Assembly: GCF_019061125.1 (NCBI RefSeq)
Contig: NZ_JAHQYI010000001.1
Location: 248,001-312,000, forward strand
Reading direction: 5' to 3'
Source of the DNA: Microbacterium sp. NC79
GTDB taxonomy: Bacteria; Actinomycetota; Actinomycetes; Actinomycetales; Microbacteriaceae
Length of the DNA: 64,000 nt
The stretch's first letter is position 1; the number at the start of each line of letters is the position of its first letter. The notes under the pieces are model-generated. The model searched no databases and was not told the origin of the DNA. It saw only the letters and a list, made by a program, of their open reading frames with translations. Made by a program: the position numbers and the translations under genes. This document shows, piece by piece, positions 54,085-64,000 of this stretch.

Positions 54085-57000
54085 CGGGGCCCACCTTGCG
54101 GAACGTGAGGCCCTTTGTCGACTCGACAAAGCCGGCGTCGCGCAGGGCGCGGCCGATGGGCGAGGTGTAGACAAACTCGCCGTTGACCTGCTCGATCGTC
54201 AGCGTCTCGAGCTTTCGGGCTCGCGACGTTTGGGCGAGGTTTGCGGTGGCGGCGCGGAGCACGTCCTCATCCGTTGTGAACGCGAGGGCTGTGCGGCCGC
54301 CGCGTTCCAGATACAGGACGAGCTCGCCGTCGACGAGTGTGACGAGGCCGCCCGCTTTACGCCCGGGACGGTGCTTAACGCCGTCGAGGGCAGGCCAGCT
54401 GAGTGCCGCGCCGTACGCGTTGGCCGGGTCGGTTGCGGCCAGGGTGATCGCGGTCAGCGGTGGCGGATCGTTGAGCTGCGAAAACTGGCGTAGGCGATCA
54501 ATGGTCGTGCTGGTTGCGAACTGGGCGGCACCCAGCTTCTCGATGAAATAACCGCGTCGGCAGTGACCGGCCGTTTCAAACGTGGCGAGGGTGCGGTACA
54601 CCTGCGCGAAGCCGCCAGGAATCTGCTCGCTCTGCACCGGGCCACGCGTGACAACACCGTAGCGATCCAGCAGCAGAGAGGCGGTCGCGGCCACTCGCTG
54701 CGCATTCTCCTCACTCGCCTCCGGCAGCAGCGACCAGCGGCCGCCGAGGGCCGGCGGTCGGGGCGGCGTTGGCAGGCTGGTGCGGGTGGCGGAACCACGG
54801 TACAAGCGGGCGCGCGGGGTTTTGCGGGTGACGCGGTGCGCTTGTTTGCCCCCGCCCGTCAGGGTGCGAAGCGGCGCGAACGTGTCGTTCGTGATGCGGC
54901 CCGCCCACACCAGCTCCCACAGCGCATCGATCACGGACTGCTCGTTCTCGGCGTCAGAGAGTTGTCGTAGCTGTGCGGCAAAGTAGGCGCCGCCCGCACT
55001 CAAAATGTTGATGAGACGTTGACCGAGACTGCCCTCGGCGACCTCACCCAGGGGTGGCGTCAACGTCAACGGCGCGGAATCAGCAAGATGCAGGCTGACC
55101 CAGCCATCGCGGCCCGGAAGGGCGCCAACCCCCGCCCACAGCACTTCGCCTGTCGCAGTCAGTTCGTCAAGCATGGCAGGTGTGTAGTCGTGCACGCGTG
55201 ACGGCAGAATCAGCGACTCCCATGCGCTTGCCGGAATCGGCACACCAGCGAGCTGGTCGATCGCGGCGACGACACCGTCGATGCCTTCCAGGGGCCGTGT
55301 GAGGTGCTGCCAATCAGGCAAGAACCGTGCGTACGCCTCGGGGGCGACCGGTTCTACGGCGCCACGGAGGGCGGCGAGGGACCGCAAACGCAGTCGACGA
55401 AGCACCTCGGTGTCGCACCACTCGGCTTCGTCGCCGCGGCCCTCGGGGAGAAAGAATCCGCTCTGCATACGCCCGGCCGATTCCAGTCGTTGCAGGGTGT
55501 GCCGCACGATGGCGACACCGAGCCCCAGCCAGGTGCCGATGCGCTCGACGGCAAACGGACCGTGCGTGCGTGCGAAGCGGGTGACCAGATCGCCGAGTGG
55601 GTCGGCGAGGGGCTCCAAGAAGGCGACGGGAACGCCGACGGGCAGTGCAACGCCCAGAGCATCACGCAGGCGGCCGGCATCTTCAATCGCGGCGAAACGC
55701 TGCTCGCCAGCAATTGTCACGACGATCGCCCGGCGGGCATCGACCAGGGCGTTCGCGAGCGCGGCTGCTTCAGCGTCGGTTGCATGCCCGGGGTCGTGCG
55801 GGGGTGCGCTGGCGTCGTCGCTGTCGGGGGTCTGCGGGGGAGCGGTGGTGTCTTCGGGCACCTGGGAACCCTGCAGTCGTAATGCGAGTTCCGGAGCGGT
55901 CATCGGCCCGAGAACGCGCAGCAAGTCGGCGACACCTTCGATGCCGCGGGCACGGCGGTCGGGGGTAAGACGCTGTTGCTCGGCCTCGAACTGGGTAATG
56001 ACGTCGGGGTCGAGCAGCTGGCGCATTTCGACTTTGCCGAGCAACTCACCGAGCAACGTGGGGTCAACGCTGAGTGCGGCGGCACGGCGCTCGGCGAGGG
56101 GGGAATCGCCCTCATACATGAACTCGCCGACGTAACCGAACAACAGGTCTTTCGCGTATGGCGACGCCTGCGCGGGCTCAACCTCAATCAGACGAATCTG
56201 TCGTTCGGCAATCTGACGCGTGATTCGCAGCAGCGCAGGCAGATCGTAAACGTCTTGGAGAACTTCGCGAAGCGTCTCCAAAATGATGGGGAATGTCGGG
56301 TGATTGCGCGCCACCTCAAGTAACTGCGCCGACCGCTGCCGCTGTTGCCACAGTGGTGTGCGCTTGTGCGGATTGACGCGCGGCATGAGCAGAGCCCGCG
56401 CCGCACACTCACGGAACCGAGACGCAAAAAGTGCCGATCCGCCAACCTCTTCTGTTACGAGCTGCTCCAGCTCGTCGGCGTCAAACACGAACAGGTCGGC
56501 GCCAGGCGGCTCACTCACCGCATCGGGAACGCGCACGATAATGCCGTCGTCACCGGCTACGGCGGCGCCGTCGACGCCCAAGCGTTCGCGTATGCGGGAT
56601 CCGATGGCGAGCGCCCACGGCGCGTGCACGGAACGGCCATAGGGTGAGTGCAAAATGAGGCGCCAGTCGCCGACATCATCTTTGCCGCGCTCAACGGTGA
56701 GGGTCTTGTCGGTGGGCAGAGTGCCGGTGGCTTCGCGCTGTTCGGTGAGGTGCGCAAGCAGATTGTCGCGGGCTTTCTCGTCGAGGCCCGCCTCCGCGAG
56801 TCGTGCCTCCGCCTTTTCACGCGGCGCCGCGATCAGCGCGCGACTCATGGCGCCGAGCGCTTCGCCGAGTTCGGCTGGTCGGCCAAGGCCATCACCGTGC
56901 CAGAACGGCAGGCGGCCCGGCTGGCCGAAGGCGGGCACAACGTTGACACGGTCGTGCGTGATCTCCACGATGCGCCATGAGGTTGTGCCGAGCGTAAACA

Positions 57001-58795
57001 CGTCATTGACGCGTGATTCGTAAACCATCTCCTCATCGAGCTCGCCCACGCGGGCGCCGCGCGATTCGCCCGCCACAAAGACACCGAACAGGCCGCGGTC
57101 AGGAATCGTGCCGCCGCTTGTCACCGCGAGCCGTTGCGCTCCCGGGCGCCCGGTGATGGTTCCGAGGTCGCGATCCCACACCACGCGTGGCCGGAGCTCG
57201 GCAAACTCTTCGCTCGGATACTTGCCCGCGAGGAGGTCGAGCGTCGCCTCAAACGCGGAGCGTGGCAGGTTGCGAAACGGTGCCGATCGCTTGACCGTGT
57301 CGAACCAATCCTCGACGTGGAGCGACTCGAGTGCGGAGGCGGCGACCGTCTGCTGAGCGAGAATATCGAGCGGGTTCTGCGGAATCGCGATCGCCTCGAT
57401 TTGGCCGTTCAGCATGCGCTCGGTGACGATCGCGGTGTGCAAAACATCGGCGCGATGCTTGGGAAAGAGTGCGGCGCGACTGATCTCACCCACCTGGTGG
57501 CCGGCGCGGCCCACACGCTGCAAACCGCTCGCGGCCGAGGGTGGTGCCTCAACCTGAATCACCAAATCGACGGCGCCCATGTCGATGCCGAGCTCGAGGC
57601 TTGACGTCGCGACCACGCAGCGCAGCAGGCCGCTCTTTAGTTCTTCTTCGACGAGCGAACGCTGTTCTTTGGAGACGGAACCATGGTGCGCCTTGGCGAG
57701 CACGGGTGCGACACCCGCGCTGAGGCCGGATTGCGCAATCATGTCGGGCATTTTCGGCTTCGTCGCCGACGAAGCCGCACGCCCGGCACTCTTGGTTCCG
57801 GTGTCTGCCGCGGGCTCTCCGAGATCGAGCGGTTGCCCGTCGATGCCGAGGCCCAAGCGCTCGGCGTAAATCTCATTGAGCCGGCCCGTGAGTCTTTCGG
57901 CCAGGCGGCGCGAGTTGGCAAACACGATCGTTGAGGTGTTTGCCACGATGCGGTCAACGATCGCCTCTTCGACATGCGGCCAGACCGACCCGGTGACTTC
58001 GGTGAGTACCGGGCCATCCGCGTCAAACCAATCGGCGCCGTCCGTCTCGGGAACGGGCGGATTCGTCATGTCATCGATCGGCACCACGACGCTGAGGTCG
58101 AAGGTTTTTGACGCCTTCGGAGCCACAATTTCGACAGGCGCCGACCCGCCGAGAAAGCGCGCGACCTCATCGATGGGGCGGACGGTGGCGGAAAGCCCGA
58201 TGCGTTGCGCGGGTTTCTCCAAGAGGTTGTCAAGACGCTCGAGGCTCACGGCGAGGTGCGCGCCACGCTTGGTCGCGGCGACCGCGTGCACCTCATCGAT
58301 GATGACGGTGTGCACGCCCTTGAGCGTGTCAGCGGCCCGGCTCGTGAGCATCAAGTACAGCGACTCGGGCGTCGTGATGAGAATGTCTGGTGGGTTGCGC
58401 ACCATCTTGGTGCGCTCGTTGGAGGGGGTGTCGCCGGAACGCACGCCAACAGTGACGGCTGGCGGCTCGGTTCCGAGTCTCCGCGCCGCGTGCGAAATAC
58501 CGATCAGCGGCGAGCGGAGGTTGCGCTCGACGTCAACGCCGAGTGCCTTGAGGGGCGAGATATAGAGCACGCTCGTGCGCTGTGGGCCCGGCGGGCGCGG
58601 CTCATGAAACACCCGGTCGATTGACCAGAGAAACGCCGACAGCGTCTTGCCGGAACCGGTGGGGGCCACCACGAGGGCGTTTTTGCCGCGTGAAATTGCC
58701 TCCCACGCGCCGGTCTGCGCCGTCGTGGGCTTCGTGAAGGCGCCCTGAAACCACTCGCGCGTCGCCGCACCGAATCGATTCAGAACATCACTCAC
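54077..58795 (-). CDS. lhr: giant DNA helicase Lhr
   Basis: 1572 residues from GTG 58795 (VSDVLNRFGAATREWFQGAF). N-terminal SF2 helicase: Walker A APTGSGKT, DEVH in VIIDEVHAVA, motif III SATVRP, motif VI QRVGRAGHQ. Winged-helix and Lhr core domains follow, and a long C-terminal half resembling tandem winged helices. Lhr unwinds DNA:RNA hybrids and takes part in damage repair. The downstream glycosylase overlaps it. Confidence 0.95.
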   Translation of the reverse strand: MSDVLNRFGAATREWFQGAFTKPTTAQTGAWEAISRGKNALVVAPTGSGKTLSAFLWSIDRVFHEPRPPGPQRTSVLYISPLKALGVDVERNLRSPLIGISHAARRLGTEPPAVTVGVRSGDTPSNERTKMVRNPPDILITTPESLYLMLTSRAADTLKGVHTVIIDEVHAVAATKRGAHLAVSLERLDNLLEKPAQRIGLSATVRPIDEVARFLGGSAPVEIVAPKASKTFDLSVVVPIDDMTNPPVPETDGADWFDADGPVLTEVTGSVWPHVEEAIVDRIVANTSTIVFANSRRLAERLTGRLNEIYAERLGLGIDGQPLDLGEPAADTGTKSAGRAASSATKPKMPDMIAQSGLSAGVAPVLAKAHHGSVSKEQRSLVEEELKSGLLRCVVATSSLELGIDMGAVDLVIQVEAPPSAASGLQRVGRAGHQVGEISRAALFPKHRADVLHTAIVTERMLNGQIEAIAIPQNPLDILAQQTVAASALESLHVEDWFDTVKRSAPFRNLPRSAFEATLDLLAGKYPSEEFAELRPRVVWDRDLGTITGRPGAQRLAVTSGGTIPDRGLFGVFVAGESRGARVGELDEEMVYESRVNDVFTLGTTSWRIVEITHDRVNVVPAFGQPGRLPFWHGDGLGRPAELGEALGAMSRALIAAPREKAEARLAEAGLDEKARDNLLAHLTEQREATGTLPTDKTLTVERGKDDVGDWRLILHSPYGRSVHAPWALAIGSRIRERLGVDGAAVAGDDGIIVRVPDAVSEPPGADLFVFDADELEQLVTEEVGGSALFASRFRECAARALLMPRVNPHKRTPLWQQRQRSAQLLEVARNHPTFPIILETLREVLQDVYDLPALLRITRQIAERQIRLIEVEPAQASPYAKDLLFGYVGEFMYEGDSPLAERRAAALSVDPTLLGELLGKVEMRQLLDPDVITQFEAEQQRLTPDRRARGIEGVADLLRVLGPMTAPELALRLQGSQVPEDTTAPPQTPDSDDASAPPHDPGHATDAEAAALANALVDARRAIVVTIAGEQRFAAIEDAGRLRDALGVALPVGVPVAFLEPLADPLGDLVTRFARTHGPFAVERIGTWLGLGVAIVRHTLQRLESAGRMQSGFFLPEGRGDEAEWCDTEVLRRLRLRSLAALRGAVEPVAPEAYARFLPDWQHLTRPLEGIDGVVAAIDQLAGVPIPASAWESLILPSRVHDYTPAMLDELTATGEVLWAGVGALPGRDGWVSLHLADSAPLTLTPPLGEVAEGSLGQRLINILSAGGAYFAAQLRQLSDAENEQSVIDALWELVWAGRITNDTFAPLRTLTGGGKQAHRVTRKTPRARLYRGSATRTSLPTPPRPPALGGRWSLLPEASEENAQRVAATASLLLDRYGVVTRGPVQSEQIPGGFAQVYRTLATFETAGHCRRGYFIEKLGAAQFATSTTIDRLRQFSQLNDPPPLTAITLAATDPANAYGAALSWPALDGVKHRPGRKAGGLVTLVDGELVLYLERGGRTALAFTTDEDVLRAATANLAQTSRARKLETLTIEQVNGEFVYTSPIGRALRDAGFVESTKGLTFRKVGPGA

Positions 58796-58882
58796 CCCAC
58801 CATTCTTATCCCTGCCTCCGACATTCGGGCCCGCTGGGTGGTTCCGGGAGCGAATTGGAACCACCCAGGCTGGTTGTAGCGG

Positions 58883-60499
58883 TCACGTTACCGAGGTGAG
58901 CGTGTCGGAGAGCTCGAGGGTAAGAGTGATTCCGAGGCGATCGAGGAACGCCTGATCATGGCTGACCACGAGGATCGCGCCGCGGTAGGCAGACAGGGCG
59001 CCGACGAGCTGGTCGACGGTGTCAATGTCGAGGTTGTTCGTCGGTTCGTCCAGAATCAGCAGTTGCGGTGCGGGCTCGGCGAGCAGGAGCGCGGCGAGCG
59101 CGACCCGAAAACGTTCCCCGCCGGAGAGCGTTGCCACCGGCCTGATCATCGCGTCGCCGCGAATGAGGAACCGCGCCAGGCGATTGCGAAGTTCGCGATC
59201 CGCGAGGTGGGGCGCGGCGGCGCGCACATTCTCCTCAGCCGAGCGTTCGTCGTCGAGACCATCATCGCTCTGCCTTAAGAAGCGCACCCTGTCAGTGTGG
59301 AGCTCTCCCGTGATGGCGGCGGTGAGCCCTTCCGCAGCCAACGCAGCTGATGGTTCCGACTGTTCTGGCTCGATGAGGCGATGCAGCAGCGTGGACTTTC
59401 CGGCGCCATTTCGTCCGGTGAGGGCGACGCGTTCCGGCCCGCGGATGATCCATTCCCGCTCCGCATCCCGAAGCGTTGCGATGCGACGGGCGGCCGAGAC
59501 ATCCGGATCTGGCAGGTCGATGCGGATCGAATCGTCATCGCGCAGACGACGCTCCGCGGTGTCGTGGGCGGCGCGTGCGGTGTTCTCCTTTTCGTGGGCA
59601 TCGACGCGTAGTTTTCCTGCCGACACTTGCGCTTGCATGCGGCGGTTGTGGGCCACGATTGGCGGGAGGCGCTTGTTTCGCTCGGCTTTCGCGGCGGTGC
59701 GCTCGCGGCCGGCGAGCTTCGTTTCTGCCTCAATCCGCACGCGCTTTTCACGCTTCACGACGGCTTTCGCGGCGCGTTCCGCCGCCTGCGCTGCGTCCTG
59801 CTCCTGATCGAGCCACGCACGAAACGCGGAGTACGGCCCGCCGAAAACGGTGAGCTCGTTGTTGTACAGCTCCGCCGTTTCATCCATGAGTTCGAGCAGC
59901 GCGATGTCGTGACTGGTCACAATGAGGGTGCCGGGCCACGCCGAAATGAGCCGGTACAGCCGTTCGCGGGCGTGGTGGTCGAGGTTATTGGTGGGCTCAT
60001 CGAGGAGCACGATATCGGCGCCAGCGAGCCGCAACCCGGAGATCGCCGCGAGCATGGTCTCGCCACCGGAGAGCGTGCCCACCGTGCGCTCCAACGCTTC
60101 CGGCGGCAGACCGATGTCAGCGAGCGCAGCGTGCGCGCGAGACTCGACGTCCCAATCATCACCGACGGTGTCGAAGTGCGCGGGATCAACGTCGCCGGCT
60201 TCGATCGCACGCACCGCGCGCAGTGCGCCGCCGATGCCGAGCAGTTCAGCGACCGGAAGATCAGCCGCGGCGGTAATCCGTTGCGGCAGCATCGCAATCG
60301 AGCCGTTAGCGCGTACGTGCCCGGTCGTTGGCGTGAGTTCTCCGGCCATCAGACGTAGCAACGTTGACTTGCCCGAACCATTACGCCCGACCAATCCGGT
60401 GCGGGCAGCGCTGAAGCTGCCGGAAACCGACGAGAGCGCAACCTGGCCGTCCGGCCAGGCAAAAGAGAGGTTGTCAATGACGACAGCGGGATTAAACAT
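58883..60499 (-). CDS. ABC-F family ATPase
   Basis: 538 residues from ATG 60499 with GGAGG 5 bases upstream. Two nucleotide-binding domains: Walker A GRNGSGKST and GRNGAGKST; signatures LSGGE (twice); LLDEPTNNLD and LILDEPTNNLD. A charged linker between them is rich in Lys/Arg/Ala. No membrane segments. ABC-F proteins act on the ribosome, rescuing stalled translation or protecting it from antibiotics; which applies here is not clear. Confidence 0.92.
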   Translation of the reverse strand: MFNPAVVIDNLSFAWPDGQVALSSVSGSFSAARTGLVGRNGSGKSTLLRLMAGELTPTTGHVRANGSIAMLPQRITAAADLPVAELLGIGGALRAVRAIEAGDVDPAHFDTVGDDWDVESRAHAALADIGLPPEALERTVGTLSGGETMLAAISGLRLAGADIVLLDEPTNNLDHHARERLYRLISAWPGTLIVTSHDIALLELMDETAELYNNELTVFGGPYSAFRAWLDQEQDAAQAAERAAKAVVKREKRVRIEAETKLAGRERTAAKAERNKRLPPIVAHNRRMQAQVSAGKLRVDAHEKENTARAAHDTAERRLRDDDSIRIDLPDPDVSAARRIATLRDAEREWIIRGPERVALTGRNGAGKSTLLHRLIEPEQSEPSAALAAEGLTAAITGELHTDRVRFLRQSDDGLDDERSAEENVRAAAPHLADRELRNRLARFLIRGDAMIRPVATLSGGERFRVALAALLLAEPAPQLLILDEPTNNLDIDTVDQLVGALSAYRGAILVVSHDQAFLDRLGITLTLELSDTLTSVT

Positions 60500-61397
60500 G
60501 GGGGCCTCCGTTTCAGCGGCGTGGCAACGACGCCGCGATTTCTGATGCGCAGGCACACCAAGCGCAAAGGCTGGCGACCGGCGCGGAATACGCTGCGCCG
60601 TCGCCAAGAGGCTCACCCAATCGGGGAGGCCAGTGTGACTCAGCTGCGGGGCGTGCGATGCACGCCGTCAAGCAGTGATGCCACAGAAGTGGTCGACGAA
60701 TCAGCGCTTATGCGCGGGCGTCGATTCCAGTCACTTCATTCCAATGTTCTGCGAACAGGGCGGAGTTATCGTAACGCGCGACACGCCCGAAAAGCGAATT
60801 CCGGGCGTGTCGACGCTCGCGCGTTTGGTGGCTTCGCGCGACGACCGTAGCCGGATCGCAGGTTGAGTCCGCGGAGAGCGGCCGAGGAGTCCGCGGAGCG
60901 AGACCAAACGGGGGTCGGGCTAGCGCGACTCGTCGCGCAACGTCCCGAATCGCGGACGCTTCGGGCGGCACCGGAAGCTCGGCTGCATGACCCCGTTTTT
61001 CCAGTTATGCATGACCGGTTTCAGTTATGCATGAGTGGAACGCGTTCCAGGCCGGAAAACAGGTCGTTTCGCGGTGTTTCCGGGCGTTCGCTCATGCGTA
61101 ACTGGCAAGGCTCATGCATAACTGGATTGCGGGCGCGAAACGGGGTGCCGAGATACCGGAGTTTCGCGTTTTGGCGCGACGGCCGTAACACGACCGCAGG
61201 TTGAGGCCGCGGAGAGATGCCAAGGAGTAACCGGACCGCAGGTTGAGCCTGCGGAGCGAGACCAAACGAGGGTCGGCCAAGGGCGGGAGCGGGACTCGGC
61301 CAAGGGCGGGAGCGGAGGGTCCGCTAATGGTGGGAGCGGGACGCTGCCGATGGCAATACGCCGTTATCAGTTAAGCGCCGCTGAGAACGGGCGAGGA
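60500..61397. repeat. 900-base intergenic repeat region
   Basis: No gene recognised. Repeats: CCGCAGG-TTGAG-CCTGCGG hairpin (61236-61254) with related copies at 60856 and 61194; GGAGCGAGACCAAACG-type units at 60895 and 61252; a 23-bp tandem GGCCAAGGGCGGGAGCGG at 61275 and 61298. The palindromic element of 61002-61125 also lies here. Confidence 0.7.
61002..61125. repeat. palindromic repeat element, second copy
   Basis: Forward units CAGTTATGCATGAC (61002-61015) and CAGTTATGCATGAG (61022-61035). Reverse units CTCATGCGTAACTGG (61091-61105) and CTCATGCATAACTGG (61111-61125). Each pair is spaced 20 bases. The inner region resembles that of the copy at 27329 (CGTTTCGCG, then GCGTT before the first reverse unit). 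Confidence 0.75.
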
Positions 61398-62129
61398 TTA
61401 GCGCGAGTCGTCTTGGGGTTGAGGGGACGACGAGCGCGCTGCCGAGTCAGCCGCTGGTCCCGGAACCTCGGTGGCGGGGTCAGCAAGATCGTCGAGGCGC
61501 TTGCGGAGAAAGACCGCGATGTCGAGCAATTCTTCCTGGGAGACGGCGTGGCCGAGCCCCGTGTAGACGCGGCCCGAGAGCTCAACAAGGGTGGGCAACG
61601 ACGCGGTGGTGTGCTCGATGAGGTGCGGTGGAATGACCTGATCGTGGGTGCCGCGACCCCAGAAAACGGGCGGGCGGAGCACCGCGAGCTCGGCATCGGT
61701 GGGAAGTTCGCCCGCCGCTAGATATCCTGAAAGATTGATGGCGAAGTCGATGGACTGCGGGCGAAGCCGCAATGTGTGGAGCGCGATGGCGCCGCCCTGG
61801 GAGAAACCGAGGACGCCAACGTTGGCGAAGTTCTGGGTATCGAGCCAGGTCAGGAGCGCCTCAGCACCCGATGTGACGTGCTCGCCTGAACGGCCATCGA
61901 GCCCCTCGATTGGGTACCACGAGTATCCCGGTGCCGGCCAGGGCGGGGTGAGAGGAGCGCGCACAGCAACGTAGACGAACTCGTCGGGAAGGTGCGGAAC
62001 CAGTCCGAATAGGTCACGCTCATCAGACCCGTAGCCGTGCAACAGCAGCACGACGGGGCGGCCGGCACGGGCAGACTCCGGGGCCGAGAACAGCACAGAA
62101 TCGGGGTCGATAGCGGGAATATTCGACAT
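61398..62129 (-). CDS. alpha/beta hydrolase (carboxylesterase/phospholipase type)
   Basis: 243 residues from ATG 62129 (MSNIPAIDPDSVLFSAPESA). Nucleophile elbow GFSQGGAIAL, oxyanion region LLLHGYGSDERDLFGLVPHL, catalytic Asp in GTHDQVIP and His in GLGHAVS. Fits the lysophospholipase/carboxylesterase family. The frame stays open far upstream, but that part is antisense to the epimerase-like gene and is not coding. Confidence 0.9.
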   Translation of the reverse strand: MSNIPAIDPDSVLFSAPESARAGRPVVLLLHGYGSDERDLFGLVPHLPDEFVYVAVRAPLTPPWPAPGYSWYPIEGLDGRSGEHVTSGAEALLTWLDTQNFANVGVLGFSQGGAIALHTLRLRPQSIDFAINLSGYLAAGELPTDAELAVLRPPVFWGRGTHDQVIPPHLIEHTTASLPTLVELSGRVYTGLGHAVSQEELLDIAVFLRKRLDDLADPATEVPGPAADSAARSSSPQPQDDSR

Positions 62130-62267
62130 GGCCACCATCCTGCCATGCCCCTCCGACACCGCCACAGTCGGGACTTCTCCCGGCCCACACGCCGCCCGAC
62201 CCACCCGCCCGGGCCATTCATCGGTCGCACGGTAGCCGGTGAGCGCGCGGCATGACAGGCTGAGCGC

Positions 62268-63281
62268 ATGAAGATTCTGGTTCTGGGCGGCACCGGTTGG
62301 GTGAGCTCGCACGTGGCGCGTATCGCACTCGAGACCGGGCACGCGGTGACGTGCCTCACCCGGTCGGGCGGTGTTCCGAACGGTGCCCGATCGGTGCGCG
62401 CCGATCGCGACACCGAGAACGCCTACGACGCCGTCGCCGGCGAACAGTGGGATGCCGTCATCGACGTCGCCGGCGAGCCCGGCCACGTGCGGCGCGCAAC
62501 GGCGGCGCTGAAAGAGAGCGCGAAGCGGTACATTTTCGTATCGACGATCAGCGTGTACGCGAGCCATGCCAAGGCTGGCCTCGACGAAACGGCCGAGCGA
62601 CTGCCCGCGCTGGAAGCCGACACCATGCAATCGATGGCCGAGTACGGCGAGGCCAAAGTTGCCGCAGAAGACGCCGTGCTCGCCGCGTTCGGTGCCGATC
62701 GCTCGGTCATCGCGCGCCCCGGTCTCATCGGTGGCCCGGGCGATGCGACCGGCCGCACGACCTACTGGCCCTGGCGGTTCGCGCACCCCGTCGATCGCAC
62801 GCACATCGTGGTTCCGGATGCCCTCGACCTCACCTGCGCGGTCATCGATGCGCGCGATCTCGCTGCCTGGCTCGTGCATTGCGCAAGCGCGGAAGTGAGC
62901 GGAACCTTCAACCTGCTGGGTGAGCAACTCACGTTTGGTGAGCACCTCGCCGTGGCCCGCGAGGTCGCTGTTGCTGAAGGTGGTGCGGGCGTTGATGAGC
63001 CGCGCATCCTGCCCATGCCAGCGGAGTTTCTGCAAGAGCAGGGGGTGAATCCGTGGGCGGGGGAGAAGTCGCTGCCGTTGTGGATTCCGGGCTCGGAGAA
63101 TGTGGCGATGAGCGCACGCAGTGTTGCGGCCGCGCGTGCTGCCGGGCTGAAACTGCGCCCGCTCGCCGACACGCTCCGCGACGGCATGTGGTGGCGTGGC
63201 AACAACGGCGGCGATGCGGGGCTTGCCGCTGCGGACGAGCGCGAGATCATTGCGGCCTGGCGCGCGCGAGCTGGCAACTGA
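62268..63281 (+). CDS. NAD-dependent epimerase/dehydratase-like protein
   Basis: 337 residues. Rossmann start MKILVLGGTGWVSSHVARIA; VSTISVYASHAK; the active-site YxxxK in MAEYGEAKVAAE. Classified as an extended SDR-type NAD(P)-binding protein. Its divergent neighbour is the esterase. Substrate unknown. Confidence 0.88.
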   Translation: MKILVLGGTGWVSSHVARIALETGHAVTCLTRSGGVPNGARSVRADRDTENAYDAVAGEQWDAVIDVAGEPGHVRRATAALKESAKRYIFVSTISVYASHAKAGLDETAERLPALEADTMQSMAEYGEAKVAAEDAVLAAFGADRSVIARPGLIGGPGDATGRTTYWPWRFAHPVDRTHIVVPDALDLTCAVIDARDLAAWLVHCASAEVSGTFNLLGEQLTFGEHLAVAREVAVAEGGAGVDEPRILPMPAEFLQEQGVNPWAGEKSLPLWIPGSENVAMSARSVAAARAAGLKLRPLADTLRDGMWWRGNNGGDAGLAAADEREIIAAWRARAGN

Positions 63282-63409
63282 CGTCGCAAAACGACGACGT
63301 CGCAAAACGACGGTCGTGCGACCCGACGGGTGCAGCCGACCGCTGATCTGTTCGTTCGCCGTTGGCCGAAACCCTCCGCAATATCCGATGCGTCGGGTAT
63401 ACAAGAACC

Positions 63410-64000
63410 ATGGCAGTGCGCACTCCGGATCCGGATCCCAACGAGTCGAACGACGAGACTCCGCGCGACCCGCTTGCAGGGTTCGGGCTGGGAAATGAGT
63501 TCCACGCGCCCGGAGCAAACCCCGGTTGGCTCAGCGAAGTCGAACTCGCCGAAGCGCGCAGGCACCTGCCGATTCTCTACGTTGAAGCCATTCCGGTTCG
63601 TCAAGACGGCACCGGAGCGGTGACCGAGGTTGGCATCCTGCTGCGGGCAACGCCGATGGGAGAGATGACGCGCACAATCGTGTCTGGCCGCGTGCGCTTC
63701 GGAGAGACCGTGCGCGACGCGCTGTTTCGCCATGTAGAGAATGATCTGGGGCCGATGGCCTTCCCGCTGCTGCCGCCGCAGCCGGCACCGTTCACGGTCG
63801 CCGAATACTTCCCCATTCCTGGCGTCAGCGCGTACCACGACGACCGGCAGCACGCTGTTTCTCTCGCCTTCGTGGTTCCGGTCACCGGAACCTGCGAGCC
63901 GCGACAAGATGCGCTGGAAGTGACGTGGATGACTCCGGAAGAAGCATCCTCCGAGTCGCTGAGCGCCGAAATGGAGGGCGGTCGCGGCACACTCGTGCGC
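63410..64000 (+). CDS. Nudix-like (DUF4916) protein, cut by window end
   Basis: 197 codons visible from ATG 63410 (MAVRTPDPDPNESNDETPRD); the frame is open at the window end. A Pro/Asp-rich N-terminus precedes LYVEAIPVRQDGTGAVTEVG, then TIVSGRVRFGETVRDALFRH and VENDLGPMAFPL, which is the strand-loop-helix layout of Nudix-like DUF4916 proteins. The strict Nudix box is degenerate, so hydrolase activity is uncertain. Confidence 0.72.
   Translation, partial: MAVRTPDPDPNESNDETPRDPLAGFGLGNEFHAPGANPGWLSEVELAEARRHLPILYVEAIPVRQDGTGAVTEVGILLRATPMGEMTRTIVSGRVRFGETVRDALFRHVENDLGPMAFPLLPPQPAPFTVAEYFPIPGVSAYHDDRQHAVSLAFVVPVTGTCEPRQDALEVTWMTPEEASSESLSAEMEGGRGTLVR

Noticed and set aside
62130..63518. Long upstream extension of the minus-strand esterase frame
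   Set aside because: It lies antisense to the epimerase-like gene with recognisable Rossmann motifs; esterase homology begins only at 62129.

Overview
The window is chromosomal DNA of a high-GC actinobacterium, most likely a member of the Microbacteriaceae (Microbacterium or a close relative). The grounds are the strongly GC-biased codons, actinobacterial gene pairings (lhr with a Nei-type glycosylase, MetP with MetS, a DtxR/IdeR-type iron box), LAxTG-type sorting signals, and short GC-rich intergenic repeats. No replication origin, rRNA operon or CRISPR array is visible. One tRNA, tRNA-Ser(CGA), is present.

Layout. 0-9.5 kb is core: a membrane-anchored secreted protein, an SseB-like protein, radA, an esterase followed by a MetE/UROD-like barrel protein, and a four-gene iron-siderophore ABC importer behind a DtxR-type operator. 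From tRNA-Ser(CGA) (9524-9613) to a 5'-truncated TctA permease gene (about 30464) the DNA looks like a degraded genomic island. It holds an acetyltransferase, three remnants or copies of LAxTG surface-protein genes (one intact, 2381 residues), a sortase fragment, a DUF2975-XRE pair, an MFS transporter next to a large LuxR-type ATPase regulator, two IS3-family insertions, fragments of other transposases, and small stress genes (Hsp20, MerR, SAP-domain protein). From 31.7 kb on the DNA is core again: NSS transporter MetP with MetS, malic enzyme, MFS, a LysR regulator divergent from bifunctional putA, an AraC regulator, glutamate dehydrogenase, purU, a four-gene copper/nitrite module (DUF2249, iron-sulfur-type HTH regulator, membrane protein, fused NirK), a Nei-type glycosylase with the giant helicase Lhr, an ABC-F protein, an esterase, an epimerase-like protein and a Nudix-like gene cut by the window end.

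How the genes work together. PutA (proline to glutamate), glutamate dehydrogenase, malic enzyme and the MetP/MetS importer fit a life on amino acids. The siderophore importer is predicted to be iron-repressed. The NirK module would reduce nitrite to NO under control of a regulator with three conserved cysteines. The island carries cell-surface (adhesin-like) functions.

Three signals deserve most attention. First, a nested stem-loop lies 3' of the adhesin gene and of a paralogous remnant; it keeps a 50-nt loop and shows compensatory base changes. Second, the hexamer GGAACC/GGTTCC is strongly over-represented in the core and much less so in the island. Third, a family of palindromic intergenic elements has 14-bp units with 20-bp spacing.
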